This document shows, piece by piece, positions 34,013-42,364 of a DNA stretch of 64,000 bases. The translations under genes and the position numbers were made by a program. Origin of the DNA: Neobacillus sp. FSL H8-0543 (lineage in GTDB: Bacteria > Bacillota > Bacilli > Bacillales > Cytobacillaceae); contig NZ_CP151943.1 of NCBI RefSeq assembly GCF_038592905.1, positions 1,800,501 through 1,864,500 of the forward strand, in the 5' to 3' direction. The notes below the pieces were generated by a model. The model was given only the letters and a program-made list of their open reading frames with translations, had not been told where the DNA came from and did no database searches. Numbering within the stretch: position 1 is the stretch's first letter; the number at the start of each line of letters is the position of its first letter.

Positions 34013-34945
34013 ATGCGGGTGCAAAAGAAGAAGAAGAGCAGAAGATGGCTTAAGATAACGGGGATTGCCCTCCTTGTTATGGTGGCTTCTGTTGGGATTT
34101 ATGCTTATTCTGTTTATCATTCATTAACATCTGCCGTGGAGACGATGCACGAACCGATAGATTGGAAACCGTCCAAAAAGCGGGCTGAACCGGTTGTCCT
34201 GGAGAAAAAAGAGCCCTTTTCCGTTTTAATGCTAGGCGTAGATGAGCGTGAAGGCGACAAGGGCCGCTCCGATACGATTATAGTTTTAACGGTTAATCCA
34301 AACACGAATTCAGTAAAAATGCTCAGCATTCCTAGGGATACCCGGACTGAGATTATCGGTAGAGGTGCGGATGATAAAATAAACCACGCCTATGCCTTTG
34401 GCGGCGTACCGATGGCAATGGAAACAGTCCAAAACTTCCTTGATATTCCGTTAGATTATTATGTCCAAATTAATATGGAAGGTTTTGAGGAAATTGTCGA
34501 TGCAGTCGGAGGTGTAACCCTTCAGAACGATTTAGCTTTTTCAGTAGGTAATACTGTCAACTTTCCGCTCGGTGAAATCACTCTCGACGGCGAAGAGGCA
34601 TTGCATTATTCAAGAATGAGATACGAAGACCCCCGCGGTGACTTTGGACGTCAAACTAGGCAGCGCCAAATTATTCAAGCCGTCATTCAAAAAGGTGCGA
34701 GCGTGGCAAGCTTAACGAACTTTTCGAGCATTTTCACCGCCCTTGGCAACAATATCAAAACAAATCTAACCTTTGACCAAATGGTGGATATTCAAAAAAA
34801 TTATAAAGTAGCCGGAAAAAGTATTCAACAGATGGAAATAAAATCACAAGGTCAATTAATCAGTGATATTTACTATGGCATTGTTTCAGAAGAAGAACAG
34901 CTTCGTGTCCAAAGTGAATTAAAAACCCATCTAGAATTACAATAA
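34013..34945 (+). CDS. LytR-CpsA-Psr (LCP) family cell-wall glycopolymer transferase
   Basis: This 310-residue protein has a basic N-terminus, one membrane helix (about residues 15-35) and an extracellular LCP domain with MLGVDEREGDKGRSDTIIV, IPRDTRTEI, and DKINHAYAFGG; the Arg and Asp residues that bind pyrophosphate are present. LCP enzymes transfer teichoic acid or other glycopolymers from undecaprenyl carriers to peptidoglycan. The ATG at 34013 follows GGAGGAG; a TTG at 33998 in the same frame overlaps that site and is rejected. A candidate small RNA follows 90 bases downstream. Confidence 0.92.
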   Translation: MRVQKKKKSRRWLKITGIALLVMVASVGIYAYSVYHSLTSAVETMHEPIDWKPSKKRAEPVVLEKKEPFSVLMLGVDEREGDKGRSDTIIVLTVNPNTNSVKMLSIPRDTRTEIIGRGADDKINHAYAFGGVPMAMETVQNFLDIPLDYYVQINMEGFEEIVDAVGGVTLQNDLAFSVGNTVNFPLGEITLDGEEALHYSRMRYEDPRGDFGRQTRQRQIIQAVIQKGASVASLTNFSSIFTALGNNIKTNLTFDQMVDIQKNYKVAGKSIQQMEIKSQGQLISDIYYGIVSEEEQLRVQSELKTHLELQ

Positions 34946-35037
34946 TCAGGCCATTTAGAGAAATCCAAAATAAAAAAATAATAGTACTTTACACAATTAT
35001 TAATTGTTTGTTCATAGTCACAGGCTATGATCATTAT

Positions 35038-35126
35038 ATGAAGAAGAAAGCTATTTTCTCCTTATATCAAGACCTTTCCTATATATATATATGTTTATGA
35101 TTCGGCTAAAAGGTCGAATCTTTTTT
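35038..35126 (+). ncRNA. Candidate small regulatory RNA, copy B
   Basis: The promoter is TTGTTT-16-TATGAT (-10 at 35026-35031), with the same GTTCAxxxTxACxGGxTATGAT block as copy A and the same downstream TATxTGAAGAxGA. The body has TTCTCCTT and ACCTTTCC, C/U-rich motifs as in copy A. It ends at GATTCGGCT-AAA-AGGTCGAATC with a T-run (35099-35126). The match to copy A extends from promoter to terminator with a diverged middle, so the two are paralogous transcription units. Confidence 0.6.
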
Positions 35127-35140
35127 GCCGTACTAAAGGT

Positions 35141-35177
35141 AAAAAAAAGAGGATACCTTTGAAGATATCATCCTTTT
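35141..35177 (-). terminator. Terminator of the GcvP-like/ABC operon
   Basis: On the minus strand AAAAGGATGATA pairs with TATCCTCTTTT (one bulge) and runs into TTTTTTTT. It lies about 130 bases after the last permease gene and converges on small RNA copy B. Confidence 0.6.
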
Positions 35178-35308
35178 CCATATAAAACCTAATATGAAAA
35201 TTTTTATCCTAGTGACGAGTCTTAAATATATTTTTGACCCATTTCATCGGATAACATCCAAATCTTTTCCTAATCTGTAACTACAAGATGGGGGGGGTTC
35301 ATTTATTA

Positions 35309-36139
35309 TTATTCTTTTACCGCTCCACCTAAAATCCCAGAAATAAAGTGCTTTTGCAGCAATAGGAAAAAGATCATGATTGGGATTGTAGATAAAGTGG
35401 TTCCTAACATTAACTGCCCATAATCGATTCGTGCCATTCCGATTAAACTGGATAATGCAACCGGCAATGTAAACATTTCTTTTGAATTTAACGTAATAAG
35501 CGGCCAGAGTAGGCTATTCCATTGGGACATAAATAAAAAAATAGCAACGGCAGCCATAGCTGGTCTTGTTACAGGAAAAATAACCGTAAAGAATATTTTT
35601 AATTCCCCTGCCCCATCCACTCGGGAAGCCTCAATAATCGAGTCTGGAATCGACTTCATATTCTGTCTCATTAAGTAAATCGCAAAAGGGGAAGCAAGCG
35701 TTGGTAAAATGATTGCTTGATAGGTATTTAACCAATTAAAGGTAACCATCATTTCAAACAAAGGAATTAATGTCACCTGAGAAGGAATCATCAATGTGCA
35801 TAATATAATGAAGAAAAGCAGGTTCTTTCCCTTAAATTTAAATTTCGCAAAGGCGTACCCAGCCATTGAACTAATAAGCGTACTAAGCAATGTATAAACA
35901 AGGGCAATAAATAATGAATTCCAAAAAATCTTGGCAAACCCTAATGACTCATTCAGAGATTGAAAGTTCTTTGCTAAGTAATCACCTGGAAGAAGTTTAG
36001 GTGGTAAACGAAATATCTCTCCTGATGGAAGGGTTGAACCAACGAGCATCCAATAAAACGGTGCAATTGATAAGACCACACCCGCAATTAATAAACAATA
36101 AATCCCTACTTTTGAGGATATTTTCTTAGAATGTATCAT
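35309..36139 (-). CDS. Carbohydrate ABC transporter permease (MalG type)
   Basis: This 276-residue permease has six helices and the cytoplasmic EAA loop ASRVDGAGELKIFFTVIFPV near residue 180. The MalG-type C-terminus ends in FISGILGGAVKE. It pairs with the MalF-type gene just upstream, which it overlaps by one base (TAATG). It should import an oligosaccharide or polyol delivered by the binding proteins of this operon. As in most CUT1 systems the ATPase is not encoded here and is presumably a shared MsmX-type protein elsewhere. Confidence 0.92.
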   Translation of the reverse strand: MIHSKKISSKVGIYCLLIAGVVLSIAPFYWMLVGSTLPSGEIFRLPPKLLPGDYLAKNFQSLNESLGFAKIFWNSLFIALVYTLLSTLISSMAGYAFAKFKFKGKNLLFFIILCTLMIPSQVTLIPLFEMMVTFNWLNTYQAIILPTLASPFAIYLMRQNMKSIPDSIIEASRVDGAGELKIFFTVIFPVTRPAMAAVAIFLFMSQWNSLLWPLITLNSKEMFTLPVALSSLIGMARIDYGQLMLGTTLSTIPIMIFFLLLQKHFISGILGGAVKE

Positions 36140-37056
36140 TAATCATCACCTACCAGTTTCATCTGAACCCATGAAATGATTGCCGTTATTATGACAAGAA
36201 CATAAGCAATCGCGGATGCATAACCAAAGTCGAAAAATTTAAAGCCTGCTTCATATAAATAAAGCGTAATCGTCATCGTGGCATTATTAGGTCCACCTTG
36301 AGTCAAAATGAATGCCTCGTCAAATAGCTGGAGGGTTCCGATTGTTGACATGACAACAGTAAAAATAAATACAGGTTTTAATTGAGGGATCGTGATCATG
36401 AAAAATTGCTTTATTTTACTTGCTCCATCAATACTTGCCGCTTCATATAATTCAGATGGAATGTTCTGTAAACCAGCTAAAAAAATCACCATATTATATC
36501 CGGTCCATCTCCACGTCATAACAAGGATGACAGAAACCTTCGCCCAAAATGGGGTTGTTAACCAGGGGATGGGTTCAATACCGACGAAGGATAATAAATA
36601 GTTGACGAGCCCAAAATGCTCATCTAATAGAATCATAAAAACAATTGACGCAGCAACAAGCGCTGTGATCGCAGGCATAAAATAAGAGATTCGAAAAAAC
36701 GCCTTTCCTTTTAACATAGAAGAGTGGAGCCCCACTGCAATCAGTAAGGAAAGAAAGAGCATGATTGGAACTTGGACAATCAGTATTTGAAAGGTATTTA
36801 AAAGAGATTTATAGAAAACGGGATCTTGGAATAATCGTGAATAATTGGCTAAACCCACAAACGATTTCTCCAAACCACGTACCTCTTGAAAGCTCAAGAT
36901 AAACGAAAAAATCACAGGATATACGGTAAAAATTAAAATGAGTAAAAATGCAGGCGCGATAAAAACATATGGGACATTTTTAGGAGTTAATAAACTTGTT
37001 CTCGTTTTAACTTGTAGATTTGTTTTGGTGTTTACAACCTTTTCTGTTTGCTCCAA
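36139..37056 (-). CDS. Carbohydrate ABC transporter permease (MalF type)
   Basis: This CUT1 permease has about 305 residues with a cytoplasmic N-terminus and six helices; its EAA loop is EAASIDGASKIKQFFMITIP. The frame is open up to 37116, but that ATG lies inside a strong intercistronic hairpin without a ribosome site. I choose the TTG at 37056 with AGGAAGGTGG before it; GTG at 37065 is an alternative. The gene forms a unit with the MalG-type permease after it and the binding protein before it. Confidence 0.88.
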   Translation of the reverse strand: MEQTEKVVNTKTNLQVKTRTSLLTPKNVPYVFIAPAFLLILIFTVYPVIFSFILSFQEVRGLEKSFVGLANYSRLFQDPVFYKSLLNTFQILIVQVPIMLFLSLLIAVGLHSSMLKGKAFFRISYFMPAITALVAASIVFMILLDEHFGLVNYLLSFVGIEPIPWLTTPFWAKVSVILVMTWRWTGYNMVIFLAGLQNIPSELYEAASIDGASKIKQFFMITIPQLKPVFIFTVVMSTIGTLQLFDEAFILTQGGPNNATMTITLYLYEAGFKFFDFGYASAIAYVLVIITAIISWVQMKLVGDD

Positions 37057-37095
37057 CCGATCCACCTTCCTAACTTCAATAGATTTTAGAATAAG

Positions 37096-37126
37096 AGAGC
37101 TGAGGAAAGTTGGCACACTCAGCTCT
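37096..37126 (-). other. Intercistronic hairpin between binding-protein and permease genes
   Basis: AGAGCTGAG (37096-37104) and CTCAGCTCT (37118-37126) form a 9-bp perfect stem just after the binding-protein stop, with no long U-run. Hairpins at this site commonly stabilise the binding-protein mRNA relative to the permeases. Confidence 0.6.
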
Positions 37127-37141
37127 TTAGCACTCTAAAGT

Positions 37142-38437
37142 CTATTTTTTTATTTCATTTTCTAATTGTTTTTGGGCATCCTTTAATCCGGATTCAACCG
37201 ATTTGTTTTCAAGTAAAATAGCTGCCTGTGCATTACTCATAAGACTGCTGGCTTTTGCAAAGTTTTCGTTTACGTTAATTTGTGGCACTTGATCAACAAT
37301 ATCAGCAAACTTTTTGAAAATCGGACTATTATTAAAGTACTCGCTAGTAGCAGTAAACTTTGGATCGCTGTACGTTTCTTTCAAGGATGGGAAAAGGCCA
37401 TACTTTTCAAATCCTACCAGTTGGGATTCTTGATCTGTTGTAAAGAATTCTACAAAGGCATAGGCAGCAGATTGATTTTTGCTTGATGAAGGAATCAACA
37501 CAGATGATCCTCCTACGTTCGCATATCTTGCGCCGCCTTCTTCAAAGCTTGGCAGATAAAATACATCCCATTTTCCTTTTAAATCTGGGGCTTGGTCCAT
37601 GATGGAGCCTGCATACCAGACACCATATGGAACGGTGGCAACACTTCCATTTACAGTTGCGGTTACAATTCCATCCCAACCTTTATTGTTTAGGATTAAA
37701 TCCTCGTCATTAAGCTTTTTGATTACTTCCATGGCTTGGATAGCTTCCTTGGATTGCAGTGCGATTTTCCCGTCCTTATCAAAATAAGAAAGTCCTTGCT
37801 GCTGCATCATCATTTGGAAGACACCGTCATAGCTCGGTATATCAATGGGTAATAGCTGCGCACCAGTAGCTTCTTTTATTTTCTTCCCTGCTGCAATATA
37901 GTCATCCCATGTTTGAATGGAATTTGGATCAATTTTTGCTTTTTCAAAGAAATCTACTCGGTAGAACATTCCTGCAGGACCAATATCCCATGGAGCAGCG
38001 ATGAAATCCCCGTCTTTATTCTGAACAGCGGCGACCTTAGCTGGATTGAATGAATCTTTATATTGGTCATACCCAAGCTTGTCCAAATTTACAAATCCCT
38101 CAGGAAATTGGTGCAAGTATCCAGGAATACGTTCATCCTCCATTAACACAACATCTGGTAATCCTGAACCTCGTGCTGCCAGGCCAACTGTTACTTTATC
38201 GTATAAATCGGAGCTATTAAAATCCTCCACTACCACTTCTACATCAGGATACTTCTTCTGAAACCCCTCAACTGCTGCTTCCATAGTTGCTGCTGCAACA
38301 TCCCAGCCCCATACGGTTATCTTCCCTGCTGGATTTTTTGAATCTCCCGTTTCCTTCTCATCCCCCGCTGATTTATTGGAACAAGCGGATAGCATTAGCA
38401 GAATCATCACTAGCATAATTGACATGTACTTTTTCAT
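37142..38437 (-). CDS. Sugar ABC transporter substrate-binding lipoprotein
   Basis: This 431-residue lipoprotein has a signal peptide MKKYMSIMLVMILLMLSAC with the lipobox Cys at residue 19. The mature part is a MalE-type cluster B binding protein (ITVWGWDVAAATMEAAVEGF, PDVVLMEDERIPG, WDDYIAAGKKI). It should deliver a carbohydrate to the two permeases just downstream. The ATG at 38437 follows GGGGG; an upstream TTG in frame overlaps that site. It is clearly different from the two other binding proteins in the window (42365 and 55371), which resemble each other. Confidence 0.92.
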   Translation of the reverse strand: MKKYMSIMLVMILLMLSACSNKSAGDEKETGDSKNPAGKITVWGWDVAAATMEAAVEGFQKKYPDVEVVVEDFNSSDLYDKVTVGLAARGSGLPDVVLMEDERIPGYLHQFPEGFVNLDKLGYDQYKDSFNPAKVAAVQNKDGDFIAAPWDIGPAGMFYRVDFFEKAKIDPNSIQTWDDYIAAGKKIKEATGAQLLPIDIPSYDGVFQMMMQQQGLSYFDKDGKIALQSKEAIQAMEVIKKLNDEDLILNNKGWDGIVTATVNGSVATVPYGVWYAGSIMDQAPDLKGKWDVFYLPSFEEGGARYANVGGSSVLIPSSSKNQSAAYAFVEFFTTDQESQLVGFEKYGLFPSLKETYSDPKFTATSEYFNNSPIFKKFADIVDQVPQINVNENFAKASSLMSNAQAAILLENKSVESGLKDAQKQLENEIKK

Positions 38438-38477
38438 TTTTATGACCCCCAATTTTTTTGAAAAAACGCCGTATTCC

Positions 38478-40052
38478 CTAGTTAACTAGATCATATGCTT
38501 CTGTTTTTTTAAGGTAAGTTCTCCAGGTGATGCACCACTTCTCTGGATTATCCAAATAATCTTGTTCGTCAATTTTGTGTATTGTACTAGTATGCGGAGC
38601 ACTTTTGACGATTTCTGGGTTTTCATAGGCTTCATTGGAAATTTGCTCTAATGCGTTAATATATTCATCTAAATCCTCTTTTGAATAAGACTCTGTGGGC
38701 TCTAAGGTGAACGGTTGTTTCACGATATACGGATGGTGGCTGGTCCAGTAATGGAGACCAAAATCAGTCATTCTTAACTGAATATCCTCTGTTGTTACCC
38801 CGGTTTCCTTTGTTAACTGCTCCCAGCTATAACGGACCTGCTCAAGGCGGTGTCCTTTGACATAGGGTGCACCTGCCCCACGAATCGCTAAAACCTTGTG
38901 ATACATATAGTTATTGTTTAACACGGCTGTTTTTGCTACTTCCTTAAGGCCGCCTGCTCCAAGGGCACGAATCCAGGCATAGGCACGCAATACTGTTTGA
39001 GCTACACCATGGAAAGAACGAACCTTACCAATTGAATGCTCTAAATCGTGCTGAAGTGAATATTTACCCTCCTTATAGTCAACAATTGGTGCTGGCAAGA
39101 ACTCTTTCAATGCTGCTGTCACACCAAGTGCACCCGTTGCAGGTCCCCCGCACATATGCGGGGCTGCAAAGGTTTTGTGAAGATTAAAGAAACACATATC
39201 AAAGCCCGCTTCCTTTGCTCTTGTGATTCCTAAGAGGCCATTCGCATTCGCCTGATCGTAAAAGCAAAGACCGCCTGCCTGGTGAACAATATCTGTAAAC
39301 TCTTTTATTTTCGGATTAAAAATGCCCGTATCCTCTGGGTTTGCCACTACAAATCCTGCTGTTCTCTCCGACACTACGGCTTTTAACTTTTCAATATCAG
39401 GAAAGCCATTCTCATCCGGATGCAAGGTAATAATTTTATAGCCTTTTACGGCTGCCGTTGCCGCCTGCGATGGGTGAGAGAAAATCGTCGTAATGATTTC
39501 ATCCCGCTGATCTCCTTCGTCTTTTTGTTCATGGTATTTTCTTACGATTGATGCCATTGCAAACAGTGCTTGTGTTCCACTGCTTGGCTGGAAGGAGAAA
39601 TAATCCATCCCCGAAATTTCTCTCATACATAAGTCCAGCTTGTAGAAAATTTCAAGCATTCCTTGAACGGTATCTTCATTCTGTAATGGATGAAGCTCCA
39701 TCATCTTCGGATCTCGAACTAACAACTCGTTTATTCTTGGAATGTACTTCATCGTACAGGTTCCTTGTCCGATTTCTACATTAAAATCCGAACCAAGGGT
39801 TTCTTGAGAAAGTCTTAGATAATGTCTTAATACCCGTGCTTGACCAATTTCAGGGAGATTTGGCTTACTCCTTCTCTGCATTGCTACTGGAATGGCCGAT
39901 GTTCCATCTCCTACGGCTAATGCAATTTTGTCATTTACCGGCGGTAGCTCTACACCCTTTTCCCCTGGCTGATGGAGTTCAAAAATAATCGGTTCATTCC
40001 ATTTTGCTTGGTGAAAATCCCGGGTCTTTTTTGTTCGTTGAATCCTTTTCAT
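38478..40052 (-). CDS. GcvPB-like PLP enzyme (glycine dehydrogenase subunit 2 paralogue)
   Basis: This 524-residue protein is homologous to the C-terminal half of the glycine cleavage P-protein. The PLP lysine is Lys293 in NLHKTFAAPH, with Asp266 in CFYDQAN. Several loops that are nearly invariant in true GcvPB differ: the usual LGSCTMKYNP is QGTCTMKYIP, QPAAGAHGE is QPSSGTQAL, AHGTNPASA is SHPSQAATA, and the glycine-rich PHGGGGPG is PHMCGGPA. It is encoded 26 bases after the GcvPA-like subunit, in an operon with an SDR and sugar-type ABC transporters, without gcvT, gcvH or lpd. The substrate may be an amino acid other than glycine. RBS GAGGAG. Confidence 0.85.
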   Translation of the reverse strand: MKRIQRTKKTRDFHQAKWNEPIIFELHQPGEKGVELPPVNDKIALAVGDGTSAIPVAMQRRSKPNLPEIGQARVLRHYLRLSQETLGSDFNVEIGQGTCTMKYIPRINELLVRDPKMMELHPLQNEDTVQGMLEIFYKLDLCMREISGMDYFSFQPSSGTQALFAMASIVRKYHEQKDEGDQRDEIITTIFSHPSQAATAAVKGYKIITLHPDENGFPDIEKLKAVVSERTAGFVVANPEDTGIFNPKIKEFTDIVHQAGGLCFYDQANANGLLGITRAKEAGFDMCFFNLHKTFAAPHMCGGPATGALGVTAALKEFLPAPIVDYKEGKYSLQHDLEHSIGKVRSFHGVAQTVLRAYAWIRALGAGGLKEVAKTAVLNNNYMYHKVLAIRGAGAPYVKGHRLEQVRYSWEQLTKETGVTTEDIQLRMTDFGLHYWTSHHPYIVKQPFTLEPTESYSKEDLDEYINALEQISNEAYENPEIVKSAPHTSTIHKIDEQDYLDNPEKWCITWRTYLKKTEAYDLVN

Positions 40053-40078
40053 GTCTGAATGCTCCTCTCTTCTATTGA

Positions 40079-41467
40079 TTATTTCGCTAAAATATCCTTA
40101 ATGGCTTGAACTAACTGGTCAATATCTTCTTTCGTATGAACCTCGGTTACACAAAATAATGCTGATTGACCAAACTCAGGAAACTCAAGTGAAAGGTCTT
40201 TTCCACCGAAAATCTCCTTTTTTAACAGTTCTTGATTAATTTGTTCAACTGAATAGCCGGTTTGATTAAAATCAACGATAAATTCTTTAAAAAATGATGA
40301 ATGTAAACGTGATCCTGTTACACCAGCAATTTGATTCAATTCTTGAGCAGCATACTGGCTATTTTGCATAATGGTTTGGCCTACTTCCTGCATCCCATTT
40401 GGACCAAGTAAGGCCAAATAGACCCCGGCTGTGATACCCCATAATGCCGTCTGCGTTCCAACAGATTCTTTCCCATTTTCCCTTTGAGCAAATGAAGTCC
40501 GTTCATATGCCACATCTCCGAACCCATATTCTCCTTCTTTTACCGTAGGGACAATACCAAACAATCGCGATGGATACTCATTGACAACTTTCAGATCATT
40601 ATGTGAGGCAATGAAGCCTGCCTGACCGCCACTGAAATTCATATGCATGCCTAGTGGCTGCAGGTCTCCACAAACAATATCAGCTCCATAATGACTTGGT
40701 GGTGCAAGTACGCCAAGAGAAATCGGGTCAACCCCAACTACCATCAGTGTTTCGTTTGCCTTTAATAGAGTAGAAATCTCTGTTCCTTGCGCCTCAATAA
40801 ATCCAAGGTAGGATGGATTTTCAAAATATAGGGCCGCAACATCTTCTGTTAATTTTTCTTGTAAATCTGCTAAGTCCATTGCTCCTGATTTCGTATCAAA
40901 TTGAACAAATTCAAATTCTAATTCCGGAGTTCCGTAGTTGATGATAATTTTCATTCGTTCGGATGCAACGGTTTTGGCTAATAGGACTTTTTTCCTCCCG
41001 GTGATACGGGCTGCCATTCTAATTGATGTAGCTGCCGCCTGCCCCCAATCAAAGGTTGGAACATTCACAACATCCATATCTACTAATTCAGCTAGTAAAC
41101 TTTGATACTCATAAAGCGCCTGAAAACGTCCATGGTCCTCGTACGGTTCCCCCGCATAGGCCGTTAAAAATTCTGAACGCTGATTAATTTCATCACAAAC
41201 TGCTGGGATAAAGTGCTGCCAGCAGCCAGCTCCTAGGAAATTCAAATATTCCTTTGCACTTGTATTCTTATTTAGAATTCCTTCAATATGTCGTCTAAGC
41301 TCGTACTCCGTTAATGCTGGCGGCAGTTTTAGATCTTCTTTAAGCTGTAGCTCCTCCGGGATACCAGAGTATAGTTCCATAATGGATTTGGCGCCGATCA
41401 CCTTTAGCATCTGGGCTTGTACTTCTGGCACCATATTTGGAATATAAGGGTGTACCTTTTGTGACAT
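40079..41467 (-). CDS. GcvPA-like PLP-fold enzyme (glycine dehydrogenase subunit 1 paralogue)
   Basis: This 462-residue protein is homologous to the N-terminal half of the glycine cleavage P-protein. It opens as GcvPA does (HPYIPNMVPEVQAQMLKVIG) and keeps NFLGAGCWQHFIPAV. The canonical PYQPEISQG loop is AGEPYEDHG (residues 105-113), and NASMYDGxTAxAEA is NVPTFDWGQAAATS (135-148). These changes map to the substrate and carrier face, so the lipoyl-H-protein reaction may be lost. RBS AAGGAGG. It forms an obligate pair with the GcvPB-like gene. Automatic pipelines would call it gcvPA; I treat it as a diverged paralogue. Confidence 0.85.
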   Translation of the reverse strand: MSQKVHPYIPNMVPEVQAQMLKVIGAKSIMELYSGIPEELQLKEDLKLPPALTEYELRRHIEGILNKNTSAKEYLNFLGAGCWQHFIPAVCDEINQRSEFLTAYAGEPYEDHGRFQALYEYQSLLAELVDMDVVNVPTFDWGQAAATSIRMAARITGRKKVLLAKTVASERMKIIINYGTPELEFEFVQFDTKSGAMDLADLQEKLTEDVAALYFENPSYLGFIEAQGTEISTLLKANETLMVVGVDPISLGVLAPPSHYGADIVCGDLQPLGMHMNFSGGQAGFIASHNDLKVVNEYPSRLFGIVPTVKEGEYGFGDVAYERTSFAQRENGKESVGTQTALWGITAGVYLALLGPNGMQEVGQTIMQNSQYAAQELNQIAGVTGSRLHSSFFKEFIVDFNQTGYSVEQINQELLKKEIFGGKDLSLEFPEFGQSALFCVTEVHTKEDIDQLVQAIKDILAK

Positions 41468-41526
41468 GAAAATTACCTCCTTGTAGTTTGAACAGATTAA
41501 TGGTTAATTTCCAATTTTGCAAAAAA

Positions 41527-42306
41527 TCAGGCTAAACCGCCGCCATCAACTATTAAGTTTGTACCTGTTACCCACGCTGACAAGTCACTTGCAAGGAATA
41601 GTACTCCCTTGGCAATATCCCTTGGCGTTCCAAGTCTTTCTAACGGTCGACCTTTTGCAGAGGATACTAAAAAATCATCCTCTTTCAACTGTAATTGCTT
41701 CGCTTCATCCCGTAATAACGGAGTATCAGTATCGCCTGGACAAATACAGTTCACACGGATATTTTGCGGGCCATGGTCAATCGCCATTGCCTTTGTTAAA
41801 TTCACCACTCCAGCTTTGGCCGCACAATAAGCAGCTGCCTGGTCTCCACCTTTTATTCCCCATCCAGAGCCCGTATTAATGATACTTCCACCGCCGCCTC
41901 TAGCCATTAGAGGAATTAAATATTTAGAAAGGAGATAAATTCCTTTTAAGGATACATCAATGACTAAATCCCAATCAGACTCCTCTAAATCAACTACCGT
42001 TTTTCTCCTGATAACACCTGCATTGTTAAAAAGGACATCGATGGTACCGTAATTTTTTTCGATATGATCTCTTACGGCGATACAATCGGTTCCATTACTT
42101 ACATCACATCGTAAGAATTCCGCACTATATTCTTTCCTCTGTAATTCAGCCACGGCCTTTTGACCGTTTTCTGGATTAATATCTACCATAATTACCTTAG
42201 CACCAATTTCAGCCAAAAGTGTTGCAGTAGCTAGTCCAATCCCTGATGCCCCACCTGTTACCACACATACCTTATCCTCTAAACCGAAATAATCTTGAGT
42301 TATCAT
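41527..42306 (-). CDS. SDR-family NAD(P)-dependent alcohol dehydrogenase
   Basis: This 259-residue classical SDR has the cofactor motif TGGASGIG (about residues 17-24), NNAG, catalytic Ser in INTGSGWG, the YxxxK motif as YCAAK, and the PGxxxT loop. Asp at the end of strand 2 (VIMVDIN) favours NAD over NADP. Similar enzymes oxidise sugar or polyol hydroxyls. It lies between a binding-protein gene and the GcvP-like pair, with short gaps and RBS AGGAGG, so it probably acts on the imported compound before or after the PLP enzymes. Confidence 0.9.
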   Translation of the reverse strand: MITQDYFGLEDKVCVVTGGASGIGLATATLLAEIGAKVIMVDINPENGQKAVAELQRKEYSAEFLRCDVSNGTDCIAVRDHIEKNYGTIDVLFNNAGVIRRKTVVDLEESDWDLVIDVSLKGIYLLSKYLIPLMARGGGGSIINTGSGWGIKGGDQAAAYCAAKAGVVNLTKAMAIDHGPQNIRVNCICPGDTDTPLLRDEAKQLQLKEDDFLVSSAKGRPLERLGTPRDIAKGVLFLASDLSAWVTGTNLIVDGGGLA

Positions 42307-42364
42307 CTTAAAACCTCCTGAATAAATTAATTTAATTTATAGTAGAAAATCGTTAAACCCTTTT

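Noticed and set aside
38478..41467. Standard glycine cleavage operon
   Set aside because: Neither gcvT, gcvH nor lpd is near, and several active-site loops differ from canonical GcvP, so a plain gcvPA/gcvPB label would overstate the evidence.
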